Positions 25,486 to 37,689 of a DNA stretch of 64,000 nt are shown here, piece after piece. Within the stretch, counting starts at the first letter, position 1. Each line of letters opens with the position of its first letter. The stretch is taken from positions 372,309 to 436,308 of the forward strand of contig NZ_LMRW01000023.1 of the NCBI RefSeq assembly GCF_001428255.1, in the 5' to 3' direction. The stretch comes from Agromyces sp. Soil535. GTDB lineage: Bacteria > Actinomycetota > Actinomycetes > Actinomycetales > Microbacteriaceae. The notes under the pieces are model-generated. The model did no database searches. It saw only the letters and a list, made by a program, of their open reading frames with translations, and was not told the DNA's origin. The position numbers and the translations under genes were made by a program.

Positions 25486-26421
25486 TCAACGCCGACCCTT
25501 GCGAGGCCGCATCAAGTCTACGACCTTTTGCGCGGCCTCGCCGACGTCGTGGTTCACGACCCGGTGGTCGAACTCCTCGACCGCCGCCAGTTCGACCCTC
25601 GCGGTCTCGAGGCGGCGCTGCTGCTCGGCAGGGCTCTCGGTGCCGCGGCCGACGAGGCGTCGCACGAGTTCGTCCCAGCTCGGCGGCAGCAGGAACACCA
25701 GTGTCGCCTCGGGCATCGCGCGGCGCACCGAGCGGGCGCCCTGGATGTCGATCTCGAGCAGCACGCTGTTTCCGGCGGCGATGGCGGCCTCGACAGGCCG
25801 GCGCGGCGTGCCGTAACGGAAGGCGTTGTGCACGGTCGCCCACTCGAGGAGCTCGCCCGCCTCGATCATGCGGTCGAACGAGGCGTCGTCCACGAAGAAG
25901 TAGTGCTCACCCTCCACCTCGCCGGGGCGGGGCGGGCGGGTCGTCGCCGAGACGGACAGTCGGACGTCGGGATGGTGCCGCCGGATGTAGGACGCCACGG
26001 TGCCCTTGCCCACGGCGGTCGGGCCGGCGAGCACGACGAGTCGGTCGCCGGTGCCGCCGTGATCGGCCACCCAGTCGGCGACGAAATCGCGCAGGCGCCG
26101 GCGCTGCAGCCGGCCGAGCCCGCCGAGGCGCTTCGACGTCGCGATCGCGAGCTCGGTCATGATGCGAGTGCTCTTGGTCGCGCCGATCGCAGGGATCGAC
26201 GTGAGGAACTCGGGCACGCGAATGCGGCCCTCGACGCCCTCGGGCTCCTCGTAGGCCACACGCAGCACGTCGAGCGGGCTGCGGGCGCCGCTCGCGACGT
26301 CGGCCTTCACCGTCGCGCGGGCGCGTCGCGCCGCCACCGCGGCGCGGGAGGCGGCGACGCGGTCGACCTCAGGCGGGGTGGGGGTGGTCGTCGTGGTCGT
26401 GTCAGGCAACGGCCGCTCCAT
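25486..26421 (-). CDS. gmk: Guanylate kinase with N-terminal actinobacterial IHF domain
   Basis: Predicted 311-residue fusion. Residues 1-19 are a Thr/Pro-rich tail. Residues about 20-113 match the actinobacterial integration host factor m[13 protein letters not shown], a helix-hairpin-helix around [16 protein letters not shown], and [16 protein letters not shown]. Residues about 127-311 are a complete guanylate kinase with P-loop [10 protein letters not shown] (133-142) and [19 protein letters not shown], which makes GDP from GMP. In Mycobacterium mihF and gmk are separate adjacent genes, so fusion is the simplest reading. The ATG at 26421 overlaps the pyrF end by 20 nt; a TTG at 26409 is the alternative. 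Confidence 0.92.
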   Translation of the reverse strand: MERPLPDTTTTTTPTPPEVDRVAASRAAVAARRARATVKADVASGARSPLDVLRVAYEEPEGVEGRIRVPEFLTSIPAIGATKSTRIMTELAIATSKRLGGLGRLQRRRLRDFVADWVADHGGTGDRLVVLAGPTAVGKGTVASYIRRHHPDVRLSVSATTRPPRPGEVEGEHYFFVDDASFDRMIEAGELLEWATVHNAFRYGTPRRPVEAAIAAGNSVLLEIDIQGARSVRRAMPEATLVFLLPPSWDELVRRLVGRGTESPAEQQRRLETARVELAAVEEFDHRVVNHDVGEAAQKVVDLMRPRKGRR

Positions 26422-27282
26422 ACTCGTCGACGCGACGCGCGATGGCGTCGGCAAGCCCGTCGGGTCCCGCCATGAGGAGGGAGCGCGACTCGTTCGCCAC
26501 GACACCGGCGGAATAGGAGCCGAAGCGGGCCCGCAGCTCGCGGGGCTCCGCGCCCTGGTGCCCGAAGCCGGGCGCGAGCACTGGCAGGCCCGGTCGCGGC
26601 GGCTCGCCGTCGATGTCGATGCCGGCGGCCGGGAGGTCGGTGGTGGCGCCGAACACGACGCCGATCGAGCCGAGCGCGCGCTCCGCGGCATCCGTCCGCC
26701 CCTGGTTCCAGCCGATGACGCCCTGCGTGATCGCCTGCGCGACCGTGGAGCCCGCGCGGCTCGACTGCTGCAGCACCGCCCGCTGGATCGCCCCGGCCTC
26801 GGGGTTCGAGGTCGCCGCGAGCACGAAGAGGCCCTTGCCGGCCGCCTCGGCGGCGCCCATGACCTGCTCGATGGAGCCGAGGCCCTGGTAGGCGCTGATC
26901 GTCATCGCGTCGGCCTCGAGGCTCGAGCCGGGGCGCAGCCACGCCTCGCCGTAGGCCTCGACCGTCGAGCCGATGTCGCCGCGCTTCACGTCGGCGATCA
27001 CGAGCAGGCCGGCGTCGCGCGCCTCGCCGAGCAGCCGCTCGAGCACGGCATAGCCCGCCGCACCGTGTCGCTCGAAGAACGCCACCTGCGGCTTCACGAT
27101 CCCGATGTGGTCGGCTGCGGCCTCGATGGCGCGCAGCCCGAACTCGCGCACGCCCTCAGCCGAGTCGGGCTGGCCCCATGCCGCGAGCACGGACGCGTGC
27201 GGATCGAGACCGAGGCAGAGGTGGCCATAGGCGGCGAAGACGGCCTCGAGCCGGTCTCCGAAGGGAATCACGCCGACGCCGT

Positions 27283-27286
<4 letters not shown>
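26402..27286 (-). CDS. pyrF: Orotidine 5'-phosphate decarboxylase (type 2)
   Basis: Last step of UMP synthesis. 294 residues, the longer actinobacterial/myxococcal class. The catalytic Lys-Asp pair lies in [10 protein letters not shown], with [11 protein letters not shown] and [10 protein letters not shown] also conserved. The GTG at 27286 overlaps the carB stop (GTGA). The open frame continues far upstream, but that part lies inside carB and is not homologous. Confidence 0.93.
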
Positions 27287-30569
<3,283 letters not shown>

Positions 30570-30570
<1 letters not shown>

Positions 30571-31727
30571 CAGGCGCTGGTCTCCTTGCTCGCGATGACC
30601 ATGTCGCGGAAGCGGTCGAACAGGTAGTTGGCGTCGTGCGGGCCCGCAGCCGACTCGGGGTGGTACTGCACCGAGAACGCCGGGATGTCGAGGCAGTTGA
30701 GCCCCTCGACGACGTTGTCGTTGAGGTCGTAGTGGCTCACCTCGACGCGGCCGAATCCCTCGCTGGACTCGCTGACGCGGTCGATCGGCGCGTCGACGGC
30801 GAAGCCATGGTTGTGCGCGGTGATCTCGACGCGGCCCGTTGCCCGGTCGAGCACGGGCTGGTTGATGCCGCGATGCCCGAAGGGCAGCTTGTAGGTGCCG
30901 AACCCGAGTGCGCGGCCGAGAAGCTGGTTGCCGAAGCAGATGCCGAAGTACGGCAGGCCCTCCTTGAGGGTCGCCCGAAGCAGCTCCACGTGCCGGTCGG
31001 ATGCCCCGGGGTCGCCCGGTCCGTTCGAGAAGAACAGGGCGTCGGGCGCCATCGCGAGCACCTCCTCGGCGGTGATCGACTGCGGCATGACGTGCACGTC
31101 GAAGCCCCGCTCGGCGAGGTACTTCAGCGTCGACGTCTTCACGCCGAGGTCGAGCACCGCCACGGACCCGACCCGCTCGCCCTCGGCGGGCCGCGTGTAT
31201 GGCTCGGTGGTCGAGACGGTGCCCGAGAGGTTCAGGCCCGTCATCTCGGCGCTGCCGAGCACGAGCTCGAGTTGCTCGCCGTGCGTGAGCGCGATCGCCT
31301 CACCCGAGAAGATGCCGGCGCGCATCGCCCCGGCCGAGCGGAGGTGGCGGGTGAGGGCACGCGTGTCGATGCCGCTGATGCCGACGACGCCCGACCCCTC
31401 GAGGTCGGCGTCGAGGCTGCGCTCGGCGCGGAAGTTGGAGACGACGCGGGAGGGGTCGCGCACGACGAAGCCGGACACCCAGATGCGCGCGGACTCCATG
31501 TCCTCGTCGTTCATGCCGGTGTTGCCGATGTGCGGTGCCGTCATCATGACGATCTGGCCGGCGTAGGAGGGGTCGGTGAGGGTCTCCTGGTACCCGGTCA
31601 TGCCGGTTGCGAAGACCGCCTCGCCGAGGGTGCGACCGCGGGCGCCATAGGCACGCCCCTCGTACCGGCGCCCGTCCTCGAGCACGAGCACGGCGGGTTC
31701 GGGCGTGCGGGTGGGGGTCTCAGTCAT
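30570..31727 (-). CDS. carA: Carbamoyl-phosphate synthase small subunit
   Basis: Glutaminase subunit that releases ammonia and channels it to CarB. 385 residues, with an N-terminal CarA domain and a class I amidotransferase domain. The nucleophile Cys is in [14 protein letters not shown], and the His-Glu pair in [15 protein letters not shown]. The ATG lies inside the end of the PH-like gene (8-nt overlap). The order pyrB-pyrC-x-carA-carB-pyrF is the usual actinobacterial one. Confidence 0.96.
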
Positions 31728-32271
31728 CCGAGGCCTCTTTCTCCTGTTCCGGCCGCGGCGCGGTCCGTGCGGCGGCGATGTCGTTGACGGCGACGATGAT
31801 GCGCGCCGAGTCGCCCGGGTACCGGGCCCTGAGGTAGCTGTCGACGTGCGGAGCGGTCATCTCGACGTCGGCGACCTGCGCGACCCAGGTGATCGCCACG
31901 AGCCCTTCGGGCTCGACGCCGCGGTCGATCGCGTAGCTGGCCTCGCCGGCCGACACGATGCGGTCGGCGGGGAGGAAGCTCGCCTGCTCCCCGGCGACCC
32001 GGAGCACCACGCCCTCGGGCGCGATCTCGATGTGCGCGGCGCCGCGGAAGGCGAGCCCGTGCACGGCGAGGCGCTCGAGGGGCTGGCCGGTCGGTGTCGT
32101 GGCGACGTAGAGCACCTCCATCTCGAGCGCGGGCGCGCCGGGGGACGCCGGAAGTGCGTACGCCGAGAGCGTCTCGTCGCGTACGGTGCGCCGCTTCCAC
32201 GACCGCACCATGAGCCATGCGGCGACCCCGACGATGGCGACGGCGATGATCACGCCGAGCCACTCACCCAC
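31720..32271 (-). CDS. PH-like membrane protein of the pyr cluster
   Basis: Predicted 183-residue protein of unknown function. An N-terminal transmembrane helix (about 3-25, [17 protein letters not shown]) is followed by a soluble beta-rich domain of about 140 residues that resembles the PH-like domain of the actinobacterial pyrC-carA intergenic protein (Rv1382 position in M. tuberculosis), ending in a charged tail. Start chosen at the GTG at 32271, which overlaps the pyrC stop by 8 nt. Conserved placement suggests a cotranscribed but uncharacterised role. Confidence 0.75.
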   Translation of the reverse strand: MGEWLGVIIAVAIVGVAAWLMVRSWKRRTVRDETLSAYALPASPGAPALEMEVLYVATTPTGQPLERLAVHGLAFRGAAHIEIAPEGVVLRVAGEQASFLPADRIVSAGEASYAIDRGVEPEGLVAITWVAQVADVEMTAPHVDSYLRARYPGDSARIIVAVNDIAAARTAPRPEQEKEASDD

Positions 32272-33607
32272 GTGCCACCTCCAGCCGGTCGGCCGCGCGC
32301 CGCGCCACCTCGTCGGCGGGACGCACGGCGCCGTCGAGGTACGTCGGGTAGCCACCGTGGAACGTCGCGACGACGCGTCCTGGCAGTCGACGCCCGAGGT
32401 ACGGCGAGTTCACGCTGCGTCCCGCGAGACGGTCGAGCGAGAACTCGGATGCCGCGGCGGGGTCGTACAGCGTGACCTCCGCCGCCGAACCGGCCGCCAG
32501 CGCCTGTCCCTGACCGTCGAGCCGCCCGATGCGGGCCGGCGTCGCCGACATCACGCGCGCGACATCCGCCCACCCGAGGAGGCCGTTCTCGACCACGGCG
32601 GCGTGCACGACCGCGAGCGCGGACTCGAGCCCGACCATGCCGTTGGCCGCGGCATCCCACTCGCTCTCCTTCGCCTCCACCGGGTGGGGCGCGTGGTCGG
32701 TCGCGACGATGTCGATGGTGCCGTCGGCGAGGGCCGCGCGGAGCGCCTCGACGTCTTCGGCACGGCGAAGCGGCGGGTTCACCTTGAAGCGGGGGTCGTA
32801 GCTCGCCACCAGGTCCTCGGTGAGGAGCATGTGGTGCGGCGTGACCTCGGCGGTGACGTCGATGCCGCGGGCCTTGGCCCAGCGGATCACCTCGACGGAC
32901 CCGGCGGTGGAGACGTGGCAGACGTGCAAGCGGCTGCCGACGTGCTCGGCGAGCAGCACGTCGCGCGCGATGACCGACTCCTCGGCGACCGCCGGCCAGC
33001 CGGTGAGCCCCAGCTCGCCCGACAGTGCGCCCTCGTTCATCTGCGCGCCCTCGGTCAGGCGCGGCTCCTGCGCATGCTGGGCGATGACGCCGTCGAACGC
33101 CTTCACGTACTCGAGCGCGCGACGCATCAGCAGCGGGTCGGCGACGCAGAAGCCGTCGTCGGAGAACACGCGCACGTTCGCGCGGGAGCGTGCCATCGCG
33201 CCGAGCTCGGCGAGCTGCTCGCCCTTGAGGCCGACGGTGACGGCGCCGATCGGCTGCACCGTGGCGTACCCGGCCGCGCGGCCGAGGCTCGCCTCCTGCT
33301 CGACGACGCCGGCCGTGTCGGCGACCGGGAAGGTGTTCGCCATCGCGAAGACGGCGGTGAAGCCGCCGGCGGCCGCGGCCTGCGTGCCGGTGAGCACGGT
33401 CTCGCTCTGCTCGTAGCCGGGTTCGCGCAGGTGCGCGTGGAGGTCGACGAGGCCGGGGAGGGCGAGGAGCCCGTCGGCGTCGACGACCGTCGCGCCGGCG
33501 GCATCCGTGATGCGGCCGATCTCGGCGATGACGCCGTCGGCGAGCAGCAGGTCGGCACGCTCGCCCGAGGGCAGGGTCGCGCCGGCGATCAGGTGGCGCT
33601 CGGCCAT
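32264..33607 (-). CDS. pyrC: Dihydroorotase
   Basis: Cyclises carbamoyl aspartate to dihydroorotate, step 3 of UMP synthesis. 447 residues, amidohydrolase fold, class I type. The metal site is seen in DLHAHLREPGYEQSET, with later His residues in ADHAPHPVEAKE. The ATG at 33607 overlaps the pyrB stop by one base; the GTG directly before it (33610) is an equal alternative. Confidence 0.95.
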   Translation of the reverse strand: MAERHLIAGATLPSGERADLLLADGVIAEIGRITDAAGATVVDADGLLALPGLVDLHAHLREPGYEQSETVLTGTQAAAAGGFTAVFAMANTFPVADTAGVVEQEASLGRAAGYATVQPIGAVTVGLKGEQLAELGAMARSRANVRVFSDDGFCVADPLLMRRALEYVKAFDGVIAQHAQEPRLTEGAQMNEGALSGELGLTGWPAVAEESVIARDVLLAEHVGSRLHVCHVSTAGSVEVIRWAKARGIDVTAEVTPHHMLLTEDLVASYDPRFKVNPPLRRAEDVEALRAALADGTIDIVATDHAPHPVEAKESEWDAAANGMVGLESALAVVHAAVVENGLLGWADVARVMSATPARIGRLDGQGQALAAGSAAEVTLYDPAAASEFSLDRLAGRSVNSPYLGRRLPGRVVATFHGGYPTYLDGAVRPADEVARRAADRLEVARG

Positions 33608-34557
33608 CACGCCTCACCCCGTTCGCCCGACAGCAGCAGATAGAGGGCGGCCATTCTCACTGATACTCCGTTCGCGACCTGCTCGCGCACCGTCGACTGG
33701 GGCGAATCGGCAGCGCGGGCGGCGATCTCCAGCCCGCGGTTCATCGGGCCGGGGTGCATGACCATCGTAGTCGGGGGCAGTCGATCGAACCTGGCGTCAT
33801 CGAGGCCCCAGGTGCGGGCGTACTCCCGGGTGTTCGGGAAGAACGCCGCGTGCATGCGCTCCGCCTGGATGCGGAGCATCATGACGACGTCGGGCGAACC
33901 GGCGAGCGACGCGTCGAGGTCGTAGCCGACCGTCGCCGGCCAGCCCGCGGTGTCGACCGGCACGAGCGTCGGCGGGGCCACGAGCTGCACCTCGGCGCCG
34001 AGGGTCGTGAGGAGCCACACGTTCGACCGGGCGACGCGCGAGTGCAGGATGTCGCCGACGATCACGACGCGCACGCCGTCGAGCCCGCGGCCTCGCGAGG
34101 CGGCGCCGTGCAGCCGGCGCCGGATCGTGAACGCGTCGAGGAGGGCCTGGGTCGGATGCTCGTGCGTGCCGTCCCCGGCGTTGACGACGCCGGCGTCGAT
34201 CCATCCGCTCGTCGCGAGGGTCTGCGGGGCGCCCGAGGCGTGGTGGCGGATGACCACCCCGTCGGCGCCCATGGCCTGGAGCGTCTGGGCGGTGTCCTTC
34301 AGGCTCTCGCCCTTCGAGACGCTCGACCCCTTGGCGCTGAAGTTGATGACGTCGGCCGAGAGGCGCTTGGCCGCGGCCTCGAACGAGATGCGGGTGCGCG
34401 TGGAGTCCTCGAAGAAGAGGTTCACGACCGTCTTGCCGCGCAGGGTCGGGAGCTTCTTCATCTCGCGCTCCTGCACGGCCGACATGTCCTCGGCGATGTC
34501 GAGCAGGGCGATGGCGTCGTCGCGCGGGAGGTCCTTCGTGGTGAGCAGGTGCCGCAT
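33607..34557 (-). CDS. pyrB: Aspartate carbamoyltransferase catalytic subunit
   Basis: Joins carbamoyl phosphate and aspartate. 316 residues. Carbamoyl phosphate site [13 protein letters not shown] and [14 protein letters not shown] are intact. No pyrI regulatory subunit is present, as usual when PyrR controls the operon. ATG at 34557 overlaps the pyrR stop by one base; a GTG one codon earlier is possible. Confidence 0.96.
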   Translation of the reverse strand: MRHLLTTKDLPRDDAIALLDIAEDMSAVQEREMKKLPTLRGKTVVNLFFEDSTRTRISFEAAAKRLSADVINFSAKGSSVSKGESLKDTAQTLQAMGADGVVIRHHASGAPQTLATSGWIDAGVVNAGDGTHEHPTQALLDAFTIRRRLHGAASRGRGLDGVRVVIVGDILHSRVARSNVWLLTTLGAEVQLVAPPTLVPVDTAGWPATVGYDLDASLAGSPDVVMMLRIQAERMHAAFFPNTREYARTWGLDDARFDRLPPTTMVMHPGPMNRGLEIAARAADSPQSTVREQVANGVSVRMAALYLLLSGERGEA

Positions 34558-35096
34558 CACTCCACACCCCCGTCGATCGTGACAGCGTCGTCGCCGTCGA
34601 TCTCGGCGAGTCGCACGTTGATACGCTCGCGGGTGGAGCTCGGGAGGTTCTTGCCGACGAAGTCGGCCCTGATCGGGAACTCGCGGTGGCCGCGGTCGAC
34701 GAGCACCGCGAGGCGCACCGCTCGTGCGCGGCCGAGGTCGGCGAGCGCGTCGAACGCGGCCCGGATCGTGCGACCCGAGTAGAGCACGTCGTCGACGAGC
34801 ACGACGGTCACACCGTCGATGCCGCCCTCTGGCACCGATGTGGGCTGCGGCGCGCGCACCGGGTGCCGGCCGAGGTCGTCACGGTACATCGTCACGTCGA
34901 GCGCGCCGGCGGGGACATCGGATGCCGCGATGCGGCCGATGATGGCAGCGAGGCGTTCGGCGAGCACCACGCCGCGGGTGGGGATGCCGAGGAGCATGAG
35001 CCCTTCGACTCCGCGATTCGACTCGAGGATCTCGTGGGCGATGCGAGTGATCGCCCGATCGATGTCAGCCTGCTGCAGCACGGTGCGCACAGCCAC
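34557..35096 (-). CDS. pyrR: Pyr operon regulator / uracil phosphoribosyltransferase
   Basis: RNA-binding regulator that represses the pyr operon when UMP/UTP is high; also has weak uracil phosphoribosyltransferase activity. 179 residues. PRPP-binding loop [13 protein letters not shown] and [15 protein letters not shown] are present, with basic residues that bind RNA. GTG start preceded by GAAGGGAG. It is the first gene of the pyr cluster, and its own ribosome binding site lies inside the predicted PyrR target hairpin. Confidence 0.95.
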   Translation of the reverse strand: MAVRTVLQQADIDRAITRIAHEILESNRGVEGLMLLGIPTRGVVLAERLAAIIGRIAASDVPAGALDVTMYRDDLGRHPVRAPQPTSVPEGGIDGVTVVLVDDVLYSGRTIRAAFDALADLGRARAVRLAVLVDRGHREFPIRADFVGKNLPSSTRERINVRLAEIDGDDAVTIDGGVE

Positions 35097-35100
35097 GCGG

Positions 35101-35135
35101 ACTCCCTTCTCCGCCTCACGGGACGGGCTTCAAGG
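35101..35135 (-). promoter_or_regulatory. PyrR-binding RNA hairpin overlapping the pyrR ribosome binding site
   Basis: On the minus strand, 35135 to 35105 can fold as lower stem CCUU/AAGG (35135-35132 with 35108-35105), an asymmetric purine bulge, upper stem CCG/CGG, and a loop reading CCGUGAGG. The loop fits the PyrR consensus CNGNGAGG exactly, and the AGAAGG strand also matches known PyrR targets. The Shine-Dalgarno GAAGGGAG (35108-35101) is part of the hairpin, only 4 nt before the GTG. PyrR binding should therefore block translation, as known for mycobacterial pyrR. Confidence 0.78.
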
Positions 35136-35197
35136 TTGCCTTCTCCGAGCAAGCCTACCAGCCGCGACGATCGACGCCTTCGACTCCCCCGGACGAA

Positions 35198-35234
35198 CAC
35201 GAAGGGCGGAACGCATCGCGCTCCGCCCTTCGTG
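35198..35234. terminator. Strong hairpin after the DoxX-type gene
   Basis: Perfect 13-bp inverted repeat (35198-35210 with 35222-35234, loop of 11), starting 15 bp past the stop of the DoxX-type gene. Only a weak T-run follows on either strand. It probably separates that gene from the pyr operon leader. Confidence 0.6.
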
Positions 35235-35249
35235 CGTGGGTGCCGCCGG

Positions 35250-35786
35250 TCATCGGCTGGACCGCGCAGGTCCACGCAGCGCGCGCGAGGCGACGACGAG
35301 CGCCGCCGCGATGAGCACGACGTTCTTCAGGACGTATTGGCCGAGGAGCGTCGGTCCCGCGGCGGTGAACAGCTCGCCCGGGAAGAACACGATGGGCGAG
35401 AGGATTCCGACGAACGCGATCGCGAGCATCACGAGGCCGAATCGGGCGAAGACGCCCGAGATGAGCGCGAGGCCCGCGACGGTCTCGATGATCGCCGTGA
35501 GGACGAGGGCGAGCTGGCCCCCCACGATGCCGAACGTGAGCACGCCCCACGTGGCCTCGACGAGCGACTCGAGGGGGCTCACGCCGGGGAAGAACTTCAC
35601 GACGCCGAAGGCGACGAACACCGCGCCGAGGGCGACGCGCAGCGCGGGGATGCTCCAGCGCTCGAGGAGCGCCTTGAGCATCGCCTCGAGCGAGCCGAGA
35701 CGGTCGGGCAGGCTGATGTGGGCGACCGGCACGGGACGTGGCCCGACGGGTTGCAGGCCGGGAGTGCGGGCGGGAATCGTGGACAT
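35250..35786 (-). CDS. DoxX family membrane protein
   Basis: 178-residue integral membrane protein with four hydrophobic segments after a soluble N-terminus of about 45 residues. ALRVALGAVFVAFGVVKFFPG and IIETVAGLALISGVF are typical of DoxX/DoxD-like proteins. Relatives act with thiosulfate:quinone oxidoreductase or in redox homeostasis, but the exact role is unknown here. ATG at 35786 with AAGGAG somewhat far (10 nt) upstream. It stands apart from the pyr operon, between two hairpin/promoter regions. Confidence 0.82.
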   Translation of the reverse strand: MSTIPARTPGLQPVGPRPVPVAHISLPDRLGSLEAMLKALLERWSIPALRVALGAVFVAFGVVKFFPGVSPLESLVEATWGVLTFGIVGGQLALVLTAIIETVAGLALISGVFARFGLVMLAIAFVGILSPIVFFPGELFTAAGPTLLGQYVLKNVVLIAAALVVASRALRGPARSSR

Positions 35787-35832
35787 GGCGCAGGTGCTCC
35801 TTCCAGAGCGATCGAGGTGATGGGATCGGCGC

Positions 35833-35861
35833 ACGATACCGCTGCGCCTACATCCAGTGAA
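35833..35861 (-). promoter_or_regulatory. Candidate promoter of the DoxX-type gene
   Basis: Minus strand: TTCACT (35861-35856), 17-nt spacer, TATCGT (35838-35833). The -35 matches 4 of 6 bases of TTGACA and the -10 fits the TANNNT pattern. The leader to the ATG at 35786 would be about 40 nt. Confidence 0.45.
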
Positions 35862-35970
35862 CCGTCGGCGGCCGCGCCGGAGATCAGTGCGAGCGCCGGA
35901 ATCCGTGGAGGGCGTCCACCCATTCGGTGCCCGTGCCAGCACTGGGGGTGCCGTGCCGATGCCCGCGTGT

Positions 35971-35983
35971 GGTCGAATCGACC
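35971..35983. repeat. Palindrome touching the glycosyltransferase start codon
   Basis: GGTCGA-A-TCGACC is a perfect inverted repeat ending directly before the ATG at 35984, where a Shine-Dalgarno sequence would be expected but is missing. It might be an operator, or chance. The rest of the 35,787-35,983 gap holds the DoxX promoter and no gene. Confidence 0.35.
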
Positions 35984-37279
35984 ATGGCCGAAGTGATGAT
36001 CGCGGTGATGCCGTTCCACGGGCACGTCGCGCCGATGGCGGCGGTGGCGCGGGCGTTCCTCGACGCCGGCCACGGGGTGCGCGTCTACACCGGCTCGGCG
36101 CACGCGCCGCGGTTCGAGGCGCTCGGTGCGCGCGTCGTGCCGTGGCGGGCGGCGCCCGACTTCGACGAGCTCGACCTGTCGGCGACCTTCCCGGCGCTGC
36201 GGGGCCGGAAGGGTCCGAGGCAGATGCTCGCCAACGTCGAGCACCTCTTCGTCCGCACCGGCTCGCGGCAGGCCGACGATCTCGTGGCGGCGTATCGCGA
36301 CGAGCCGTGGGACGTCATCGTCGCCGACGGCCTGAGCCTCGGCGCACACTTCGCCTCGGAGCTGAGCGGTACGCCGTGGGTCACGGTGAGCATCGTTCCG
36401 CTCGGGATCCCGAGCCGCGACCTCCCGCCGCCGATGTTCGGCCTCGCACCGGCGACCGGCGTGCTCGGCCGGTGGCGGGATCGTGCCCTGCGGGCGGTCG
36501 CGCGGGCAGGTGCGCGCGGCATCCAGCGGGCCTACGACGAGGAGCGTCACCGCACCGGCCTTCCGCCGAACCACCTCACCTTCGACGAGGCGTGCTACTC
36601 CCCCACGCTCGTCTGCGCCTCGGGCATCGAGGAGCTGGAGTTCCACCGTACGGACCTGGCGACGCACGTGGTGTTCGTCGGCGAGCTCACGCGCGCGGCG
36701 AGCGGCACGCCCGTCCCGGCGTGGTGGCCAGACGTCGCGTCATCCGACGCTCCCGTGGTGCACGTCACGCAGGGCACGCAGAATGTCGACCCGCACGACC
36801 TCGTCGAGCCCGCATTCGCCGCGCTCGGCCGCCGACGTGCGCTCGTGGTGGCGACGACTGGGCGGGCGGATGACGCCAGCCTGCCGTTCCCGGCGCCGCC
36901 GAACGCCCGCGTGGCCGGCATCGTGCCGTACGAGGCGCTGCTCCCTCACGTCGACGTGATGATCACGAACGGCGGATGGGGCGGCGTGCTCGCCGCGCTC
37001 GCGGCGGGCATCCCCCTCGTGGTGGCCGGCGGCGACCTCGACAAGCCCGAGGTGGCCGCACGCGTCGCGTGGTCGGGCGCCGGTGTGAACCTGCGCACCG
37101 GACGACCGTCGGCGCGGGCCGTGCTGCGGGCGTGGCGCCGGGTCTCGTCGGATGCGGTCTACCGGGCGAACGCGCAGCGGCTCGCTGCTGTGCTCTCCGA
37201 GCACGACGGGCCGCGCGAGGTCGTCGCGCACACCCTCGGGTTGCTCGACGCAGGGATCCCGAATCCAGCGGGCGACTAA
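35984..37279 (+). CDS. UGT/MGT-like glycosyltransferase (GT1 type)
   Basis: 431-residue GT-B fold enzyme. The N-terminal MIAVMPFHGHVAPMAAVARAF matches the acceptor domain of macrolide/UDP-glucuronosyl-type transferases. The C-terminal donor domain has HVTQGTQNVDPHD and MITNGGWGGVLAALAAGIPLV, with the usual HGG replaced by NGGWGG. It probably glycosylates a small hydrophobic molecule; donor and acceptor are unknown. Chosen start ATG 35984 has no Shine-Dalgarno; a GTG at 35927 is the longest alternative. One of few plus-strand genes here, it ends by overlapping the nusB stop (4 nt). Confidence 0.83.
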   Translation: MAEVMIAVMPFHGHVAPMAAVARAFLDAGHGVRVYTGSAHAPRFEALGARVVPWRAAPDFDELDLSATFPALRGRKGPRQMLANVEHLFVRTGSRQADDLVAAYRDEPWDVIVADGLSLGAHFASELSGTPWVTVSIVPLGIPSRDLPPPMFGLAPATGVLGRWRDRALRAVARAGARGIQRAYDEERHRTGLPPNHLTFDEACYSPTLVCASGIEELEFHRTDLATHVVFVGELTRAASGTPVPAWWPDVASSDAPVVHVTQGTQNVDPHDLVEPAFAALGRRRALVVATTGRADDASLPFPAPPNARVAGIVPYEALLPHVDVMITNGGWGGVLAALAAGIPLVVAGGDLDKPEVAARVAWSGAGVNLRTGRPSARAVLRAWRRVSSDAVYRANAQRLAAVLSEHDGPREVVAHTLGLLDAGIPNPAGD

Positions 37280-37689
37280 CCCTTCGTGTGCGAGATCGCC
37301 GCGAGCAGCCCGTTCACGAACCCGGCCGAGTCGTCGGTGGAGAGCACGGTGGCCGCCTCGACGGCCTCGGAGATCGCGACCGGGTCGGGCACCTCCTCGT
37401 TGTAGAGGATCTCCCACACGCCGATGCGCAGCAGGGCACGGTCGACCGCGGGCATGCGCTCCAGCGTCCATCCGCGCGAATGGGTCGTGATGAGCTCGTC
37501 GATCTCGTCGCGGTGGTCGACGATGCCGTCCACGATCTCGCGGGCGTACAGCCACGACGCCTGGCGTTCGGGCTCGCTCACGGCGCGCTCCGCCTCGACG
37601 GCGAGCAACTGCTCCACCGGCACCTGGCGCATGTCGGCCGCGTAGAGCATGTCGAGGGCGCGCTTGCGCGCCTTCGTGCGGGCGCTCAC
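37276..37689 (-). CDS. nusB: Transcription antitermination factor NusB
   Basis: 137 residues. Binds boxA RNA with NusE (S10) in rRNA antitermination. ARKRALDMLYAADMR and the region around [17 protein letters not shown] are characteristic. GTG start overlaps the efp stop by one base (TAGTG). The order efp-nusB followed by pyrR is usual in actinobacteria; here two other genes lie between nusB and pyrR. Confidence 0.93.
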   Translation of the reverse strand: MSARTKARKRALDMLYAADMRQVPVEQLLAVEAERAVSEPERQASWLYAREIVDGIVDHRDEIDELITTHSRGWTLERMPAVDRALLRIGVWEILYNEEVPDPVAISEAVEAATVLSTDDSAGFVNGLLAAISHTKG

